DNA of 64,000 bases from Maricaulis sp. (GCF_017642925.1 NZ_JAEPOL010000005.1:62001-126000); one strand, 5' to 3'. Positions 53,901 to 62,966 are shown, numbered from the stretch's first letter. Numbers and translations are program-made. Notes: generated from the sequence alone by a model not told the origin.

Positions 53901-55824
53901 CGACCGCGACCACGTCGAAAGCGCTCTCGCGATTGCGCTCGGCGCGGCCTTCGAATTGCGGCTTCAGGCCGAGATAGAGCGGCGCAGGACGGTAGGGAAT
54001 GCGGACATCGTCGGCGACGGCCCGGCCGCCGGGCTCGATGGCGGAGACGACGGCGCGGATGCGCAGTGGCTGGGTGGCATCGGCACCGATCTCGCCCGCA
54101 CTGACGGTCAGGGTCGCGGCACCGGCCCCGTCGGCCACCGTGCCAGGCAGATCCTCGGTACGGTCGCGGAAAGGCTCGTCATGGCGGCCGAAACTGAACC
54201 CGGGATAGTCGGCGAAGGGACGCGGGTCGGTCTCGATCCGCAGACGGCCCTCGACCGGCAGTCCCGCCCCCGGCGCACCATAGAGAAAGCGGACATTGGT
54301 GGCGATTTCACGCTTGCCGCCCAGCAGGATCGGCGTTTCGTCGTCGGCATCGAGTTCCAGGGCGATGCGTTGCGGCACGAAATCCTCGACCGAGAACCGG
54401 GTCGAGCCGACATCGCCATACCCGTCCATCGTCGCCACGATGCGCCATTCACCGCGCGCGGCGGCAACGGGCAATTCATAATCCCAGAATACCGATCCGG
54501 CCTGCGGCAGGCCTTCAAAGCGCGACACGGCGGCTTCGATCCCGTTCGGCCCGTAGACCGTCAGCGTGACGGGCCGGTCCGATATAGCCACGGCTTCGGC
54601 ATCGCGCACCATCGCACCGGCATGAACCGTTTCGCCCGGCCGGTAGATACCCCGGTCGAGCCAGATATATCCGTCTGCACCGTCAGGACGTTGGCGGCCG
54701 CCGATATCCTGACCGGACAGGTCGACCGGATTGCGCTGGAAGTCGAGCACGGCGAAGTCATTATTGCGGCCATAAGCGGTCAGGAGACGCGGTGCCATGG
54801 CACCCTCGCCTCGCGTCAGCGGCCCGTCAAAGCGCGCACGGCCGTTCGAATCCGTCATGGCCGTGGCAAGGATCTCGTTGGAGCGTGCGATAAGCTGCAC
54901 CTCGACACCGGCCTCCGGCATCGCGGTCTGCAGCGAGCGCACCACGAAATCGATCCCATCCGCACCGCGATAGGCTGTGAGGGCCAAATCCGTGATCACC
55001 AGCCAACGTTCGGCGCGGGCCGGAACGTCGTCGTCAGCCGCTTCGCTGTCTTCGCGTACCGAAACGAAGTAGGCGCCGGGCGAGAGGGTTCCGATGGCTT
55101 CGGCGATCGGGAAAACAGTCGTCACCGGCGTATTCGGCGCGCCGGCGGTTTCCATGCGGCCCTGCCAGATCTGTTCGCCGACCGCGTGCGGGCTCTCCTC
55201 TTCGGGAACCCAGTTGTATTCACCCTGGGCCGCGTTGAAGCCGGTCGTGATCGAGCGGAAGGCCAGCGCCCGGTCGGTGATCCGCCAAACCTCCAGCTGG
55301 ACCGCATCGACATTCACCGTCTCGATGGCCAGACCATCGGCGTCACGGCGGGGCAGAATCACGCCGTCGCCGGCAATACCGACAAAGGCCGGGCGGTCAC
55401 CGAAATCGATCTCGACGGTTTCGTCCGCCAGCAGGGCATCGCCATTCGCAGCCGGCAGGCCCTCGCGCAGCGTCAGGCTCTGGCCATCACCGAAAGTCAG
55501 ACCGCCGACACACAGCGAGCGCCCCGATGCCGACAAGGCGATCGGGCGCTGCGGCGTCACGGCGACATAGGGTTCGTAGTCGGCGTCGGGATCGAGCGGA
55601 TGCGTAAAGCCGAGGCAGACCTCCGGCGTATCGCCATCGACGCTAATCGCATAGCGCAGGAATGCGAAATTCGCTGGTGCCTCGGGCTCGGCACGGGGCG
55701 CGTCGGCAGATCGTCGTTCCAGTCGGGGCCCGGTTGATTCGACCGTCTCGTCAGACGGACCGGTACACGCAACGGCCCCCAGCGCCAGTGCCAGCGCGAG
55801 GATTCGACTGTGCCACAGCGACAT
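50965..55824 (-). CDS. Bacterial alpha-2-macroglobulin lipoprotein
   Basis: From the ATG at 55824, with AGGAG upstream, it is about 1619 residues. The lipoprotein signal is ILALALALGAVAC. A series of MG beta-sandwich domains follows. The middle region includes a bait-region-like stretch and DRGIYRPGETVHAGAMVRD, typical of the MG3-type domain. The thioester motif CTEQ lies in YPYGCTEQITSRALP, coded near 52340-52366. An alpha/alpha-toroid and receptor-like end follow. It traps proteases in the periplasm and works beside PbpC to protect the cell wall. Confidence 0.95.
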   Translation of the reverse strand: MSLWHSRILALALALGAVACTGPSDETVESTGPRLERRSADAPRAEPEAPANFAFLRYAISVDGDTPEVCLGFTHPLDPDADYEPYVAVTPQRPIALSASGRSLCVGGLTFGDGQSLTLREGLPAANGDALLADETVEIDFGDRPAFVGIAGDGVILPRRDADGLAIETVNVDAVQLEVWRITDRALAFRSITTGFNAAQGEYNWVPEEESPHAVGEQIWQGRMETAGAPNTPVTTVFPIAEAIGTLSPGAYFVSVREDSEAADDDVPARAERWLVITDLALTAYRGADGIDFVVRSLQTAMPEAGVEVQLIARSNEILATAMTDSNGRARFDGPLTRGEGAMAPRLLTAYGRNNDFAVLDFQRNPVDLSGQDIGGRQRPDGADGYIWLDRGIYRPGETVHAGAMVRDAEAVAISDRPVTLTVYGPNGIEAAVSRFEGLPQAGSVFWDYELPVAAARGEWRIVATMDGYGDVGSTRFSVEDFVPQRIALELDADDETPILLGGKREIATNVRFLYGAPGAGLPVEGRLRIETDPRPFADYPGFSFGRHDEPFRDRTEDLPGTVADGAGAATLTVSAGEIGADATQPLRIRAVVSAIEPGGRAVADDVRIPYRPAPLYLGLKPQFEGRAERNRESAFDVVAVDAGGAPVAVDVEWQLMRIDWDYDWYRTDGERWRWRRTRHVVPIEEGVLSLDGEGADPLSLRALDWGDYQLVVTDPQSGMSASAQFWVGWGGTSEPGVEAPDRVALSGPEEPVSVGGTATVSIRPPYPGEAEVVIASDRVLETRSVSIPEGGVELSFNVTEDWGAGAYAMVSVYTPRDPVDRPAPRRAVGVVHLPVDMSDRTLEIDFNAPERIHPRQTVELELAIEGPVRSGAYVSVAAVDEGILALTRFASPDPQAWYFGKTALDVDLHDDYGRLLDPNQGAAAPVRQGGDQIGGAGLTVVPTQTVALFTGPVEVDRNGRATVSFDVPDFNGELRLMAVAWSGRAVGQAAQPLTVRDDVPAELILPRFLAPGDQSTATLTIDNIDGAPGAYAVAMDAEAPVSMSATDTIELAAGQRVDRRYGLSSDDAGVGSVGLSVDGPDDFAVARSYPIEVRWAWLPSSSVRRGRVMPGDSWRLSSDVLAGYLPGTSDVTVSFSPTPLDEAALLTALSRYPYGCTEQITSRALPLLYADPLASAAGEDPVEGARARVQEAIATLLSRQSADGAIGLWRIGDRGLRPWIGAYATDFLARAQEAGYTVPDAALERAYTGLEHIASGEMWRVNGYDTEIHRWRGQTDTPERLNDRSAAYALYVLARAGRVDRSRLRYMHDERLEAIESPLARAQIGAALYLIGDQSRAVNAFDAAEAALGFENPGNYYMSPRRDLAGVLALAAEAGQHERVARLAERVGQDLPEPARLNTQEKAFLLLAANALRDGGEEIAVETAVEADGPLRYRLEAGEIGEGVEFRMTGDAPAWVTQIAHGQTVEAPDVDAQGLVIQKRVRRLDGSEADLENLVQGDRLIIDLVVAPREERLIPAIVEDLLPPGFEIEAVVRPEDAGNTGVYSWLDNIRTPRVAEARDDRFVAALDLRNRRAERIAYVVRAVTPGSYTLPGAVVEDMYRPDTFARSATGRIVIAPRG

Positions 55825-55914
55825 CGCTGAACTCCTATCCCATTGGCGCCGAACCATAATACTTTGTTAAGAAAAACGCACCGGCGAAATGGGCATTCGG
55901 CGCGTTTTCTCCCG

Positions 55915-56625
55915 TCAGGCGAGTTCGATGCCGCAGAATGCAGCAATCGTGCGCCAGGGCAGTGCGGCCGACGCCACGCCGATCCCCACGATCGCCAGCC
56001 CGACTGCGATCCGGACCCGGGGTGTGCGCGCCGCCGACAGCAATCCGCTTACGCCGAACGCCGCTGCTGTGACGGCTGGCAGTGTTCCCAGACCAAATCC
56101 AAGCATGATCAGCGCGCCGGTCGTGGCCGAACCGGATAGCATGGCGTAGAACAGCGTGGCGTAGACCATGCCGCACGGCAGGAAGCCCCAGAGAAAACCG
56201 GCCAGCAGCGGGCTGGCCAGCGACAGGGCTCCCGCAAACGGCGCCCTCATCCAGGTCAAAAGGCGCGCACCGAGACGGTCGACACCGGCCAGCGAAGGCG
56301 CCCAGCCCGCGACCGACAGCCCGATATAGACCAGCATGGCCGCCGCCAGCCAGCGCAGGATCAGGTGTGCCTCGGCACGATCGAAGGCGAAATAGGCCTG
56401 TGAGCCGAGCGCTGCGAGGACTGCTCCGGCGGCGACATAGGCCACGATGCGGCCGGTCTGTGTGAGCATGAGTGCCCGAGCGCGGCTTTGGACTGCATCC
56501 CCGCCGAGCGAAACAGACAGGCTCGCCGCGATGCCGCCGCACATGCCGACACAGTGCAGGCTGGACGCGAATCCGGCGAGCATTCCGCCCAGAAGGCTCA
56601 GTTCTGACAATCCGGCCGGTGCCAT
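55915..56625 (-). CDS. Sulfite exporter TauE/SafE-like membrane protein (CcoH-neighbour type)
   Basis: From the ATG at 56625, with AGGGAG upstream, it is 236 residues with about six membrane segments. Conserved motifs are GFASSLHCVGMCGGIAAS and GFLWGFLPCGMVYATLFYA, with Cys and Met residues suited to copper. Genes of this type frequently sit near cbb3 oxidase assembly genes and are thought to take part in copper handling or cytochrome maturation rather than sulfite export. Here the cco operon lies 0.8 kb upstream, separated by the DUF2189 gene on the other strand. Confidence 0.85.
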   Translation of the reverse strand: MAPAGLSELSLLGGMLAGFASSLHCVGMCGGIAASLSVSLGGDAVQSRARALMLTQTGRIVAYVAAGAVLAALGSQAYFAFDRAEAHLILRWLAAAMLVYIGLSVAGWAPSLAGVDRLGARLLTWMRAPFAGALSLASPLLAGFLWGFLPCGMVYATLFYAMLSGSATTGALIMLGFGLGTLPAVTAAAFGVSGLLSAARTPRVRIAVGLAIVGIGVASAALPWRTIAAFCGIELA

Positions 56626-56735
56626 GCCATACTCCCTGGCGCTGTCTTCGACTGGACAAGCCCACAAATAAAGTGTGGCGTAATGCCGCAAAACAGCTGA
56701 CGATACCCAGCATAGAATTTCCGAGGGAGGACACC

Positions 56736-57518
56736 ATGGTTCATCTCAAGCACGTGCGCCGGGACGCACCCTGGGCCTGGCTGAAGGCCGGATGGCAAGA
56801 CATCGTGCGCGCGCCGCGGGTGACGGTCGGCTACGGCCTGATCTTTGTCGGTGCGGGCGCCCTGATCGTGCTGGGATTGAACGCTATAGGCTTTGCGTCC
56901 GCTGTCCCGGTTGCGCTCAGCGGTTTCGCCCTCGTTGCCCCCGCGCTCGCGATCGGTATCTACCAGGTGCCCCGCGCGATCGAGCGTGGTGAAAAGCCCC
57001 GCTTCCGTTTCATCATCTCGCGCTTCCCCTCGCGACTGTCACAGATCGGTTTCCTCAGCCTGCTGCTCCTGATGCTCTTCCTGCTCTGGGTCCGGATCGC
57101 ACAATTCCTGCTCGTCGCTCTCGCACCCGATACCCCACTGGTGCCGGGTCCCTTCCTGGAATATGCGCTGAGCGATCCGGCCGGGCTGAGCCTGATGGTC
57201 ATCGGCACCGCCATCGGCGCCATCCTGGCAGCCGTCGCCTTTTCGATGTCCGCCCTCGCCTTCCCGATGCTGGTCGATCAGGATGTGGACGCGGTGACCG
57301 CACTCGTCGCGAGCTTCAAGGCCGTGATCGGACAGCCCTTCGTGATGCTGACCTGGGCCTGGCTGATTGCCTTCATGATGGCGGCGGGATCAGCGGTCTT
57401 CCTGATCGGGCTCGCAGTGACCTTCCCGTGGGTCGCGCTGGCGACCTGGCATGCCTACCGGGATTTCTCGCCGGAAGCGGCGCCGTCAGCGTCGTCCTCC
57501 GCCTCGCCCTCGGCATAG
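56736..57518 (+). CDS. DUF2189 integral membrane protein
   Basis: From the ATG at 56736, with GAGGGAGG upstream, it is 260 residues with about six membrane segments. The family signature is visible at the N-terminus (APWAWLKAGWQDIVRAPRVTVGYG) and in FALVAPALAIGIYQVPRAIERG. The C-terminus is a low-complexity Ser/Ala/Pro tail. DUF2189 genes are regularly found beside cco clusters in alphaproteobacteria; the function is unknown. Its 3' end overlaps the convergent ccoS gene by 64 bases. Confidence 0.9.
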   Translation: MVHLKHVRRDAPWAWLKAGWQDIVRAPRVTVGYGLIFVGAGALIVLGLNAIGFASAVPVALSGFALVAPALAIGIYQVPRAIERGEKPRFRFIISRFPSRLSQIGFLSLLLLMLFLLWVRIAQFLLVALAPDTPLVPGPFLEYALSDPAGLSLMVIGTAIGAILAAVAFSMSALAFPMLVDQDVDAVTALVASFKAVIGQPFVMLTWAWLIAFMMAAGSAVFLIGLAVTFPWVALATWHAYRDFSPEAAPSASSSASPSA

Positions 57519-57676
57519 CCTTTCGGTACGATCGGCTTGTCGTCATCCATCAGGATGCGCTCTGCGGCACCGTCCAGATCCTCGAACTGGCCGGACTTCA
57601 GGCTCCACATGAAAGCCAGAAGACCCAGACCGCCCATGGCAATGGCGACAGGTATCAGCCAGATCAGAACGGACAT
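57455..57676 (-). CDS. ccoS: CcoS, cbb3 oxidase maturation protein
   Basis: This is a 73-residue protein with one N-terminal membrane helix (SVLIWLIPVAIAMGGLGLLAF). It has the CcoS hallmark MWSLKSGQFEDLDGAAERIL, followed by DDDKP and an acidic C-terminal tail. It starts 3 bases inside the ccoI stop and is the last gene of the operon. It is needed in other bacteria for cofactor insertion into cbb3 oxidase. Its end overlaps the opposite DUF2189 gene. Confidence 0.92.
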   Translation of the reverse strand: MSVLIWLIPVAIAMGGLGLLAFMWSLKSGQFEDLDGAAERILMDDDKPIVPKGYAEGEAEDDADGAASGEKSR

Positions 57677-59934
57677 CAGCGAGCGAGCCTCAGCGCATTG
57701 AGTGTGACCAGGACCGAGGACGCCGACATGGCGATGGCGGCGATCAGCGGCGTGACCAGACCGGCCACCGCAAGCGGCACGGCGATCATGTTGTAGACCG
57801 CGGCCAGACCGAAATTCTCCAGCACCCGCCGTTTGGCACCGCACGACACATCATAGGCCACGATGGCCGCCGCCAGGCGATCACCCTGCAGCACGAAATC
57901 GGCTGCGGCCTGTGAAATCTCCGCTGCCGATGCCAGTGAGACAGACACGTCTGCCGCAGCGAGCGCCGGCGCATCATTGATCCCGTCGCCGATCATGGCG
58001 ACGCGGCGTCCCTCGGCCTTGAGCGCTTCCAGACGCGCGATCTTGTCCTGCGGTTTCAGCTCGGCCTGCCAGGCATCCAGTCCCAACTCGGCCGCAACGG
58101 CTGCGACCGGGCCACTGCGATCTCCCGAAAGAAGCTCAACCCGGCTACCGCGATCACGCAGTGCCGCGACCGTCTCGGCAGCGTCTGCGCGCAGCCGGTC
58201 TTCAAAGCGGAAGCGGACGGGGGCCTCATCACCGGCCTTGAGCCAGACTTCGCTGTGCGGATCGCTCGCCGCGTCGATGCCCAGCCAGCGGGCCGAACCG
58301 AAGCGGATCGTCATACCATCCTCGACGGCCTCGATGCCGCCGCCGGAAATCTCGCGCGCTTCGGACGCTGCGATCCCCATGCCTGCGGCATCGGCAACGG
58401 CACGGGACAGGGGGTGACGGCTGGTCCGGGCGAGCCGTGCAGCCATCTCGAACGCCGAATCGGGAATCTCGTCCCGATTGATCAGGCGCGGCCGACCTTC
58501 GGTCAGCGTACCCGTCTTGTCGAACACGACGGTATCGATCCCGGCCAGACGCTCCATGGCGTCGCCCGATTTCACCAGCACGCCTTCGCGATAAAGACGG
58601 CCGGATGCGACCACCTGGACGGCGGGAACCGCCAGTCCGAGCGCACAGGGACAGGTGATGATCAGGACCGCAATCGCGTGAATGATCGCCAGATGCGGGC
58701 TCTGCCCGATGACGAGCCAGCCCAGCAGCGTCAGCGCCGCGAGCGAATGAACCACCGGTACATAGAGTTTCGCTGCACGGTCGGCGAGACGCACATAGCG
58801 CGACCGGCTTTGCTCGCCCGCCTCGACGAGACGTGTGATCTCGGCGAGCAGGGAATTGTCGCGGTCGGCCGTCGCTTCCAGCACCAGCTTGCCATCCAGG
58901 TTCAGCATGCCGGAAAAGACTTCGATGCCCGGCTTTGCCGCAACGGGAGCTGTCTCGCCAGTCACAAGGGAACCGTCCAGCGCGCCCTGCCCTTCGCGGA
59001 TCACGGCATCCACCGGCACCCGGTCGCCTGCGGCCAGGACCAGCCGGTCGCCGGCCTTCACCTCGCGGGCCGGGATCGCCTCGATCCGTCCGTCTGCCCG
59101 AAGCCGGTTGGCGGTCGCAGCCTGCATCGCCGCCAGGCCGCGAGCCGCTTCCCCGGCCTTGGCCCGCAGACGCATGTCGAGAAACCGCCCGATCAGCAGG
59201 AAGAAGAGCAGCATCGCCGCGGCGTCGAAATACGTGTCGCCATGCCCGTAGAAGGTTTCCCAGATCGACAGGCCACAAGCCAGGATCACCGCGAGCGAGA
59301 TCGGCACGTCCATATTAACGTGCCTGTTGCGCAGCGCCGTGATTGCCGAGCGGAAGAAGGGCTGGCCTGCATAGGCGACCGCCGGCAACACGATCAGCGC
59401 CGATATCCGGTGCATCAGTGCCTGGGTCGCCTCGGTCATTTCCATGCCGCCGGCCCAGACCGAGATCGACAGCAGCATGACATTCGCCATGGCAAAGCCG
59501 GCGACGGCCATCGCACGAAGCAGCTTGCGCTCTTCTTCCTTCTGGGGGTCGGCTTCCGCTTCCGGCTCGTAGGGCGTGGCGGGATAACCCAGCCGGCCCA
59601 GCCGGCTGACATAGGTCGATGCCAGCGCCGCATCGCCCCGCCAGCTCAGACGAAGGCGGCCGGTCGACAGGTTGAGCCGGGCGCGTTCGACGCGGTCGTC
59701 CTCGAGCAGGCCCGACTCGATGCGCGAGATACAGCCGGCGCAGACAGCGCCGCGCACCAGCAGGTCAAGATGGCATTGTCCGTCAGCAAGGCGGACAAAG
59801 GCCTGCGGATCGACCTGGCTGACAGGTTCTGAAAAATGGGCCGTGTCTAGCGCAGCCAAAGCGCGTGCTCCATTTCGAACGGCGCGTCGCCATTGTTGTG
59901 CGCGCGCAGATGCCATTGCCCGGTCTCGGTACAC
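57676..59934 (-). CDS. ccoI: CcoI/FixI, copper-exporting P-type ATPase for cbb3 assembly
   Basis: The N-terminal heavy-metal-associated domain has the metal-binding pair GAVCAGC. Membrane segments lead to the ion path motif CPCALGLAVPA. The phosphorylation site is DKTGTLTEGRP, followed by SRHPLSRAVAD (HP motif) and GDGINDAPALAAADV. It supplies copper to the cbb3 active site through the periplasm. The 5' end overlaps ccoH by up to 88 bases; the exact start (59934, 59916 or later) is uncertain because no strong ribosome binding site is visible. Confidence 0.94.
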   Translation of the reverse strand: MYRDRAMASARAQQWRRAVRNGARALAALDTAHFSEPVSQVDPQAFVRLADGQCHLDLLVRGAVCAGCISRIESGLLEDDRVERARLNLSTGRLRLSWRGDAALASTYVSRLGRLGYPATPYEPEAEADPQKEEERKLLRAMAVAGFAMANVMLLSISVWAGGMEMTEATQALMHRISALIVLPAVAYAGQPFFRSAITALRNRHVNMDVPISLAVILACGLSIWETFYGHGDTYFDAAAMLLFFLLIGRFLDMRLRAKAGEAARGLAAMQAATANRLRADGRIEAIPAREVKAGDRLVLAAGDRVPVDAVIREGQGALDGSLVTGETAPVAAKPGIEVFSGMLNLDGKLVLEATADRDNSLLAEITRLVEAGEQSRSRYVRLADRAAKLYVPVVHSLAALTLLGWLVIGQSPHLAIIHAIAVLIITCPCALGLAVPAVQVVASGRLYREGVLVKSGDAMERLAGIDTVVFDKTGTLTEGRPRLINRDEIPDSAFEMAARLARTSRHPLSRAVADAAGMGIAASEAREISGGGIEAVEDGMTIRFGSARWLGIDAASDPHSEVWLKAGDEAPVRFRFEDRLRADAAETVAALRDRGSRVELLSGDRSGPVAAVAAELGLDAWQAELKPQDKIARLEALKAEGRRVAMIGDGINDAPALAAADVSVSLASAAEISQAAADFVLQGDRLAAAIVAYDVSCGAKRRVLENFGLAAVYNMIAVPLAVAGLVTPLIAAIAMSASSVLVTLNALRLAR

Positions 59935-60317
59935 GGCAGTGCGGCGCGATAGAGGCCGGCGCGGCCTTCCAGAAACTCGAGCGGACAGTCACGCGACGTG
60001 TTCGTGGGATGGTTCATGGCGCCGGTCAGCTGGAGCCCCGGCACGGGCGCGCCATCGGCGTCACTGACCTCGACCAGCAGCTCGCCGTCGACCACATTGA
60101 CCCGGGCCGACCAGCCCAGCTCGGCCTGTTCGTGGCGGCGGGCCAGCGTCTCGTTGTAATTGAGGCCCTGATAGTAGGAGCGCGGGACGTCTTCGCCGGG
60201 ATGCGTGCGCATGGCGAGGGTGATGAAAGTGGCGTTCACCCCGATCGTGACGCTGAAAAACAGTACAATGAGAACCAGGACATGCCAGCCCCGCACGGGG
60301 TTGAGAAACGACTTCAT
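59847..60317 (-). CDS. ccoH: CcoH/FixH, cbb3 oxidase assembly protein
   Basis: From the ATG at 60317, overlapping the ccoG stop, it is 156 residues. It has one N-terminal membrane helix (WHVLVLIVLFFSVTIGVNAT) and a periplasmic domain (YYQGLNYNETLARRHEQAELGW) as in FixH. It is required for stable assembly of the cbb3 oxidase in other species. It is part of the ccoGHIS assembly block. Confidence 0.92.
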   Translation of the reverse strand: MKSFLNPVRGWHVLVLIVLFFSVTIGVNATFITLAMRTHPGEDVPRSYYQGLNYNETLARRHEQAELGWSARVNVVDGELLVEVSDADGAPVPGLQLTGAMNHPTNTSRDCPLEFLEGRAGLYRAALPCTETGQWHLRAHNNGDAPFEMEHALWLR

Positions 60318-61798
60318 CACTCGGCTCCGGTCACGATCATTGACGGGGTGGTCGCGGTCTCGCCGGTCCGCGTGTCGGTGACACGGAAATTGAAGGTCTC
60401 GCGTGCGCCGTCGATCGCACTGGCCGGCAGGGTGAGATATATCACGAAGTCCTGGGTCCGGTCGGCATCCACTCTCAGCTGCATGGGGGCGTCATCTGCG
60501 GCGCCCAGAAGCCGCGTTTCGATCTGCGGATCGCCTTCAATCGACAGGGTGAGAGTGCGCGGCTCGTTGGCCTTGTTGACGACCTTGAGATTATAGCCGT
60601 TTCGCACCGCACCATCCGACAGGATCACGAAGTTCGGGTTGCGGTCGCGCTGCGAGTTGAGCTCGAGTTCCGACCGGTTGAGCAGGGCTGCCAGCATGAT
60701 CGCCGCAACGATGGCGAAGGCCACGCCGTAGACGACCGTACGCGGGCGGATGAACTTGTAGACGGCTTTCTCGCCTCTCTGAAAACGGTCGACATTGTCG
60801 TCCGTCTCGTAGGTGATAAGGCCGGTCGGACGATCCACCTTTCTCATGATGTCGTCACAGGCATCGATGCAAAGCGCGCACTGGATACACTCCAGCTGGG
60901 CGCCATCGCGAATGTCGATCCCCATCGGGCACACCGCCACGCACTGCTTGCAGTCGATACAGTCGCCGCGGCCGTCCCAGCTTTCATTCTTCTTGTGCGG
61001 ACCGCGCGGTTCGCCCCGGTCGACCCGGTAGGTCACGTTCAGGGCATCCCGGTCCGTCATGGCCGCCTGAATGCGCGGCCATGGGCACATATAGGTGCAC
61101 ACCTGCTCACGCATCGTGCCGGCGAGCGTGTAGGTGGTGAAGGTGAGAATACCGGCAAACAGATAGGAAGACGGTTCGGCCTGGCCGGTGAAGAAATTCC
61201 CGATCACGTCATAGGCGTCGTGGAAATACAGGATCCAGGCGCCGCCGGTCGCCAGTGCGATGACGAGCCAGACCGTGTGCTTGCCGATCTTGCGCCAGGC
61301 CTTGTCGAAGGACATCGGCGACCGGTCCAGCTTGATCCGGGCATTGCGGTCGCCTTCAAAAGCGCGCTCGACCCAGATGAACAGGTCGGTCCAGACGGTC
61401 TGCGGGCAGGCATAGCCGCACCAGACCCGGCCGAAAAGCGCTGTTGCCAGGAACAGCGCCAGCGCCGCGAGGATCAGCAGGCCGGTGATATAGTAGACTT
61501 CCTGCGGCCAGATCTCGATGAAGAAGAAGTAGAAACGCCGGCCGGCAAAATCGACCAGGACAGCCTGGTCCGGTGCGTCCGGCCCCCGGTCCCAGCGCAG
61601 GAAGGGAACGAGGTAGTAGATGCCGAGCGTCACCGCCATCACCACCCATTTGACGGTCCGGAACTTGCCGTGCGCCAGCTTGGGGTAGATGGGTTCGCGC
61701 TTTTTGTAGAGTTCGCGCGTGTCCGCTGCGTTGACCGCTTCGGCCTTTGACTTGCGGATACCGGGCGCCGCCATGGCGCGTGTGTTCTTGTCACTCAT
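60317..61798 (-). CDS. ccoG: CcoG/FixG/RdxA, cbb3 oxidase accessory iron-sulfur protein
   Basis: The 493-residue protein has about five membrane segments and two bacterial ferredoxin-like clusters: CIDCKQCVAVCP and CIQCALCIDACD. It also has the conserved VWCGYACPQTVWTDLF and the C-terminal immunoglobulin-like FixG domain (LTLSIEGDPQIETRLL). It is thought to reduce copper(II) during oxidase assembly. It is the first gene of the assembly block, 42 bases after ccoP. Confidence 0.95.
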   Translation of the reverse strand: MSDKNTRAMAAPGIRKSKAEAVNAADTRELYKKREPIYPKLAHGKFRTVKWVVMAVTLGIYYLVPFLRWDRGPDAPDQAVLVDFAGRRFYFFFIEIWPQEVYYITGLLILAALALFLATALFGRVWCGYACPQTVWTDLFIWVERAFEGDRNARIKLDRSPMSFDKAWRKIGKHTVWLVIALATGGAWILYFHDAYDVIGNFFTGQAEPSSYLFAGILTFTTYTLAGTMREQVCTYMCPWPRIQAAMTDRDALNVTYRVDRGEPRGPHKKNESWDGRGDCIDCKQCVAVCPMGIDIRDGAQLECIQCALCIDACDDIMRKVDRPTGLITYETDDNVDRFQRGEKAVYKFIRPRTVVYGVAFAIVAAIMLAALLNRSELELNSQRDRNPNFVILSDGAVRNGYNLKVVNKANEPRTLTLSIEGDPQIETRLLGAADDAPMQLRVDADRTQDFVIYLTLPASAIDGARETFNFRVTDTRTGETATTPSMIVTGAE

Positions 61799-61839
61799 GA
61801 CGGCGCTTTATCCCGGTTCCTCTGGTTGGTGTATGCGAC

Positions 61840-62778
61840 CTAGCGCCCCGTGGGACCGTTCGCCGCACCCTCTGCTTCCTCACCGCCGCCGAGCAGATAG
61901 ACATAGGCGGCCAGCGCATCGATCGTGGCTTCGTTCAGACGGCCTTCCCAGGCCGGCATCACGCCATAGGGACCGCGATGGATGATGTTGATCACCTGCT
62001 CGCGGCTCGAACCATAGAGCCAGTCCTGATCGGTCAGGTTCGGAGCCCCCTGCATGCGGTCGCCCGTACCGTCAGGCATGTGACAGGACGCACACTGGAT
62101 GTCATAGGTCTCCTGCCCGCGGGCGAGCGCCTCGGCACTCACATCCCCGGCACGGCCGGACATCGACAGGACATAGTCGGCCACATCGGCGATCTCGCTG
62201 CCGGTGAGCAGTTCGTCGCGGCCGAAGGACGGCATCTGCGAGAAACGGGTATCGGGATGTTCGCTCCGGATGCCGTAGCGCAGCGTGGTGCGGATATCCT
62301 CATAGGTCCCGCCCCACAGCCAGACGTCGTCATTCAGGTTGGGGTAGCCGATGGCCCCCTGGGCGCCCGACCCGTGACAGGTCGCGCAATTGTCGCCGAA
62401 AGCCGCCTCGCCCGCCGCGCGGACAAAGCCGAGCAGTTGGGGATCGTTCTCGATCTGATCGATCGAAGCCCCCTCGAGAGCCGCGAACCCGCTGGCCCGG
62501 CTGGCGTGCAGCTCCTCAATGGCCTGGGCGACATTGGCCCGCTCGGAGTGGTCACGAAGGCCGCGGGTGTGGTCGGTCTCACCAGCCAGTCCCGGCAGGG
62601 CCGGCCAGGCCGGCATGAAGATCATGTAGACCACGGACCAGGCGATGCTGGCGTAGAAGACCCACAGCCACCAGCGCGGCAACGGCGTGTCCAGTTCCTT
62701 GATACCATCCCATTCGTGACCGGTCGTCGCGGTACCCGAATGGGCGTCTCTTTCGCGTTCTTGATCATGCTCGGACAT
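61840..62778 (-). CDS. ccoP: CcoP, dihaem cytochrome c subunit of cbb3 oxidase
   Basis: The N-terminal membrane segment (WLWVFYASIAWSVVYMIF-like region) is preceded by EWDGIKELDTPLPRWW, the CcoP signature. Two c-type haem sites follow: NCATCHGSGAQGA and QCASCHMPDGTGD. The length is 312 residues. It passes electrons from cytochrome c to the catalytic subunit. Its ATG overlaps the ccoQ stop by 14 bases. Confidence 0.96.
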   Translation of the reverse strand: MSEHDQERERDAHSGTATTGHEWDGIKELDTPLPRWWLWVFYASIAWSVVYMIFMPAWPALPGLAGETDHTRGLRDHSERANVAQAIEELHASRASGFAALEGASIDQIENDPQLLGFVRAAGEAAFGDNCATCHGSGAQGAIGYPNLNDDVWLWGGTYEDIRTTLRYGIRSEHPDTRFSQMPSFGRDELLTGSEIADVADYVLSMSGRAGDVSAEALARGQETYDIQCASCHMPDGTGDRMQGAPNLTDQDWLYGSSREQVINIIHRGPYGVMPAWEGRLNEATIDALAAYVYLLGGGEEAEGAANGPTGR

Positions 62779-62962
62779 GGGTCTCGTCCTTATTGTGATC
62801 GGCCGTTTCCGGCTTGTCGGTTTCTTCCAGCGGCGTGCGCGCGGCGGCGTCGAATTTCGCCTGGTTACGCGGCCACAGCGCGTAGGCGAGCACCCCGGCG
62901 AACAGGAGGACGAAGATCAGCAGCCCCCCTGTCTGGGCGAAGTTGGAAAGTGTCTCGTGCAT
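62765..62962 (-). CDS. ccoQ: CcoQ, small cbb3 oxidase subunit
   Basis: This 65-residue single-span protein (GGLLIFVLLFAGVLAYALWP) has the typical RNQAKFDAAARTPLEE motif and a charged tail. It stabilises the interaction of CcoP with the core. It lies between ccoO and ccoP in the normal order, 4 bases after the ccoO stop. Confidence 0.93.
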   Translation of the reverse strand: MHETLSNFAQTGGLLIFVLLFAGVLAYALWPRNQAKFDAAARTPLEETDKPETADHNKDETHVRA

Positions 62963-62966
62963 CGCC

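Noticed and set aside
53095-55737. 880-codon plus-strand frame
   Set aside because: It is the antisense shadow of the alpha-2-macroglobulin gene, with no domain or start signal.
56626-56735. FNR/FixK box between the SafE-like and DUF2189 genes
   Set aside because: No TTGAT-N4-ATCAA palindrome was found. The cco operon promoter should lie beyond the right edge of the window.
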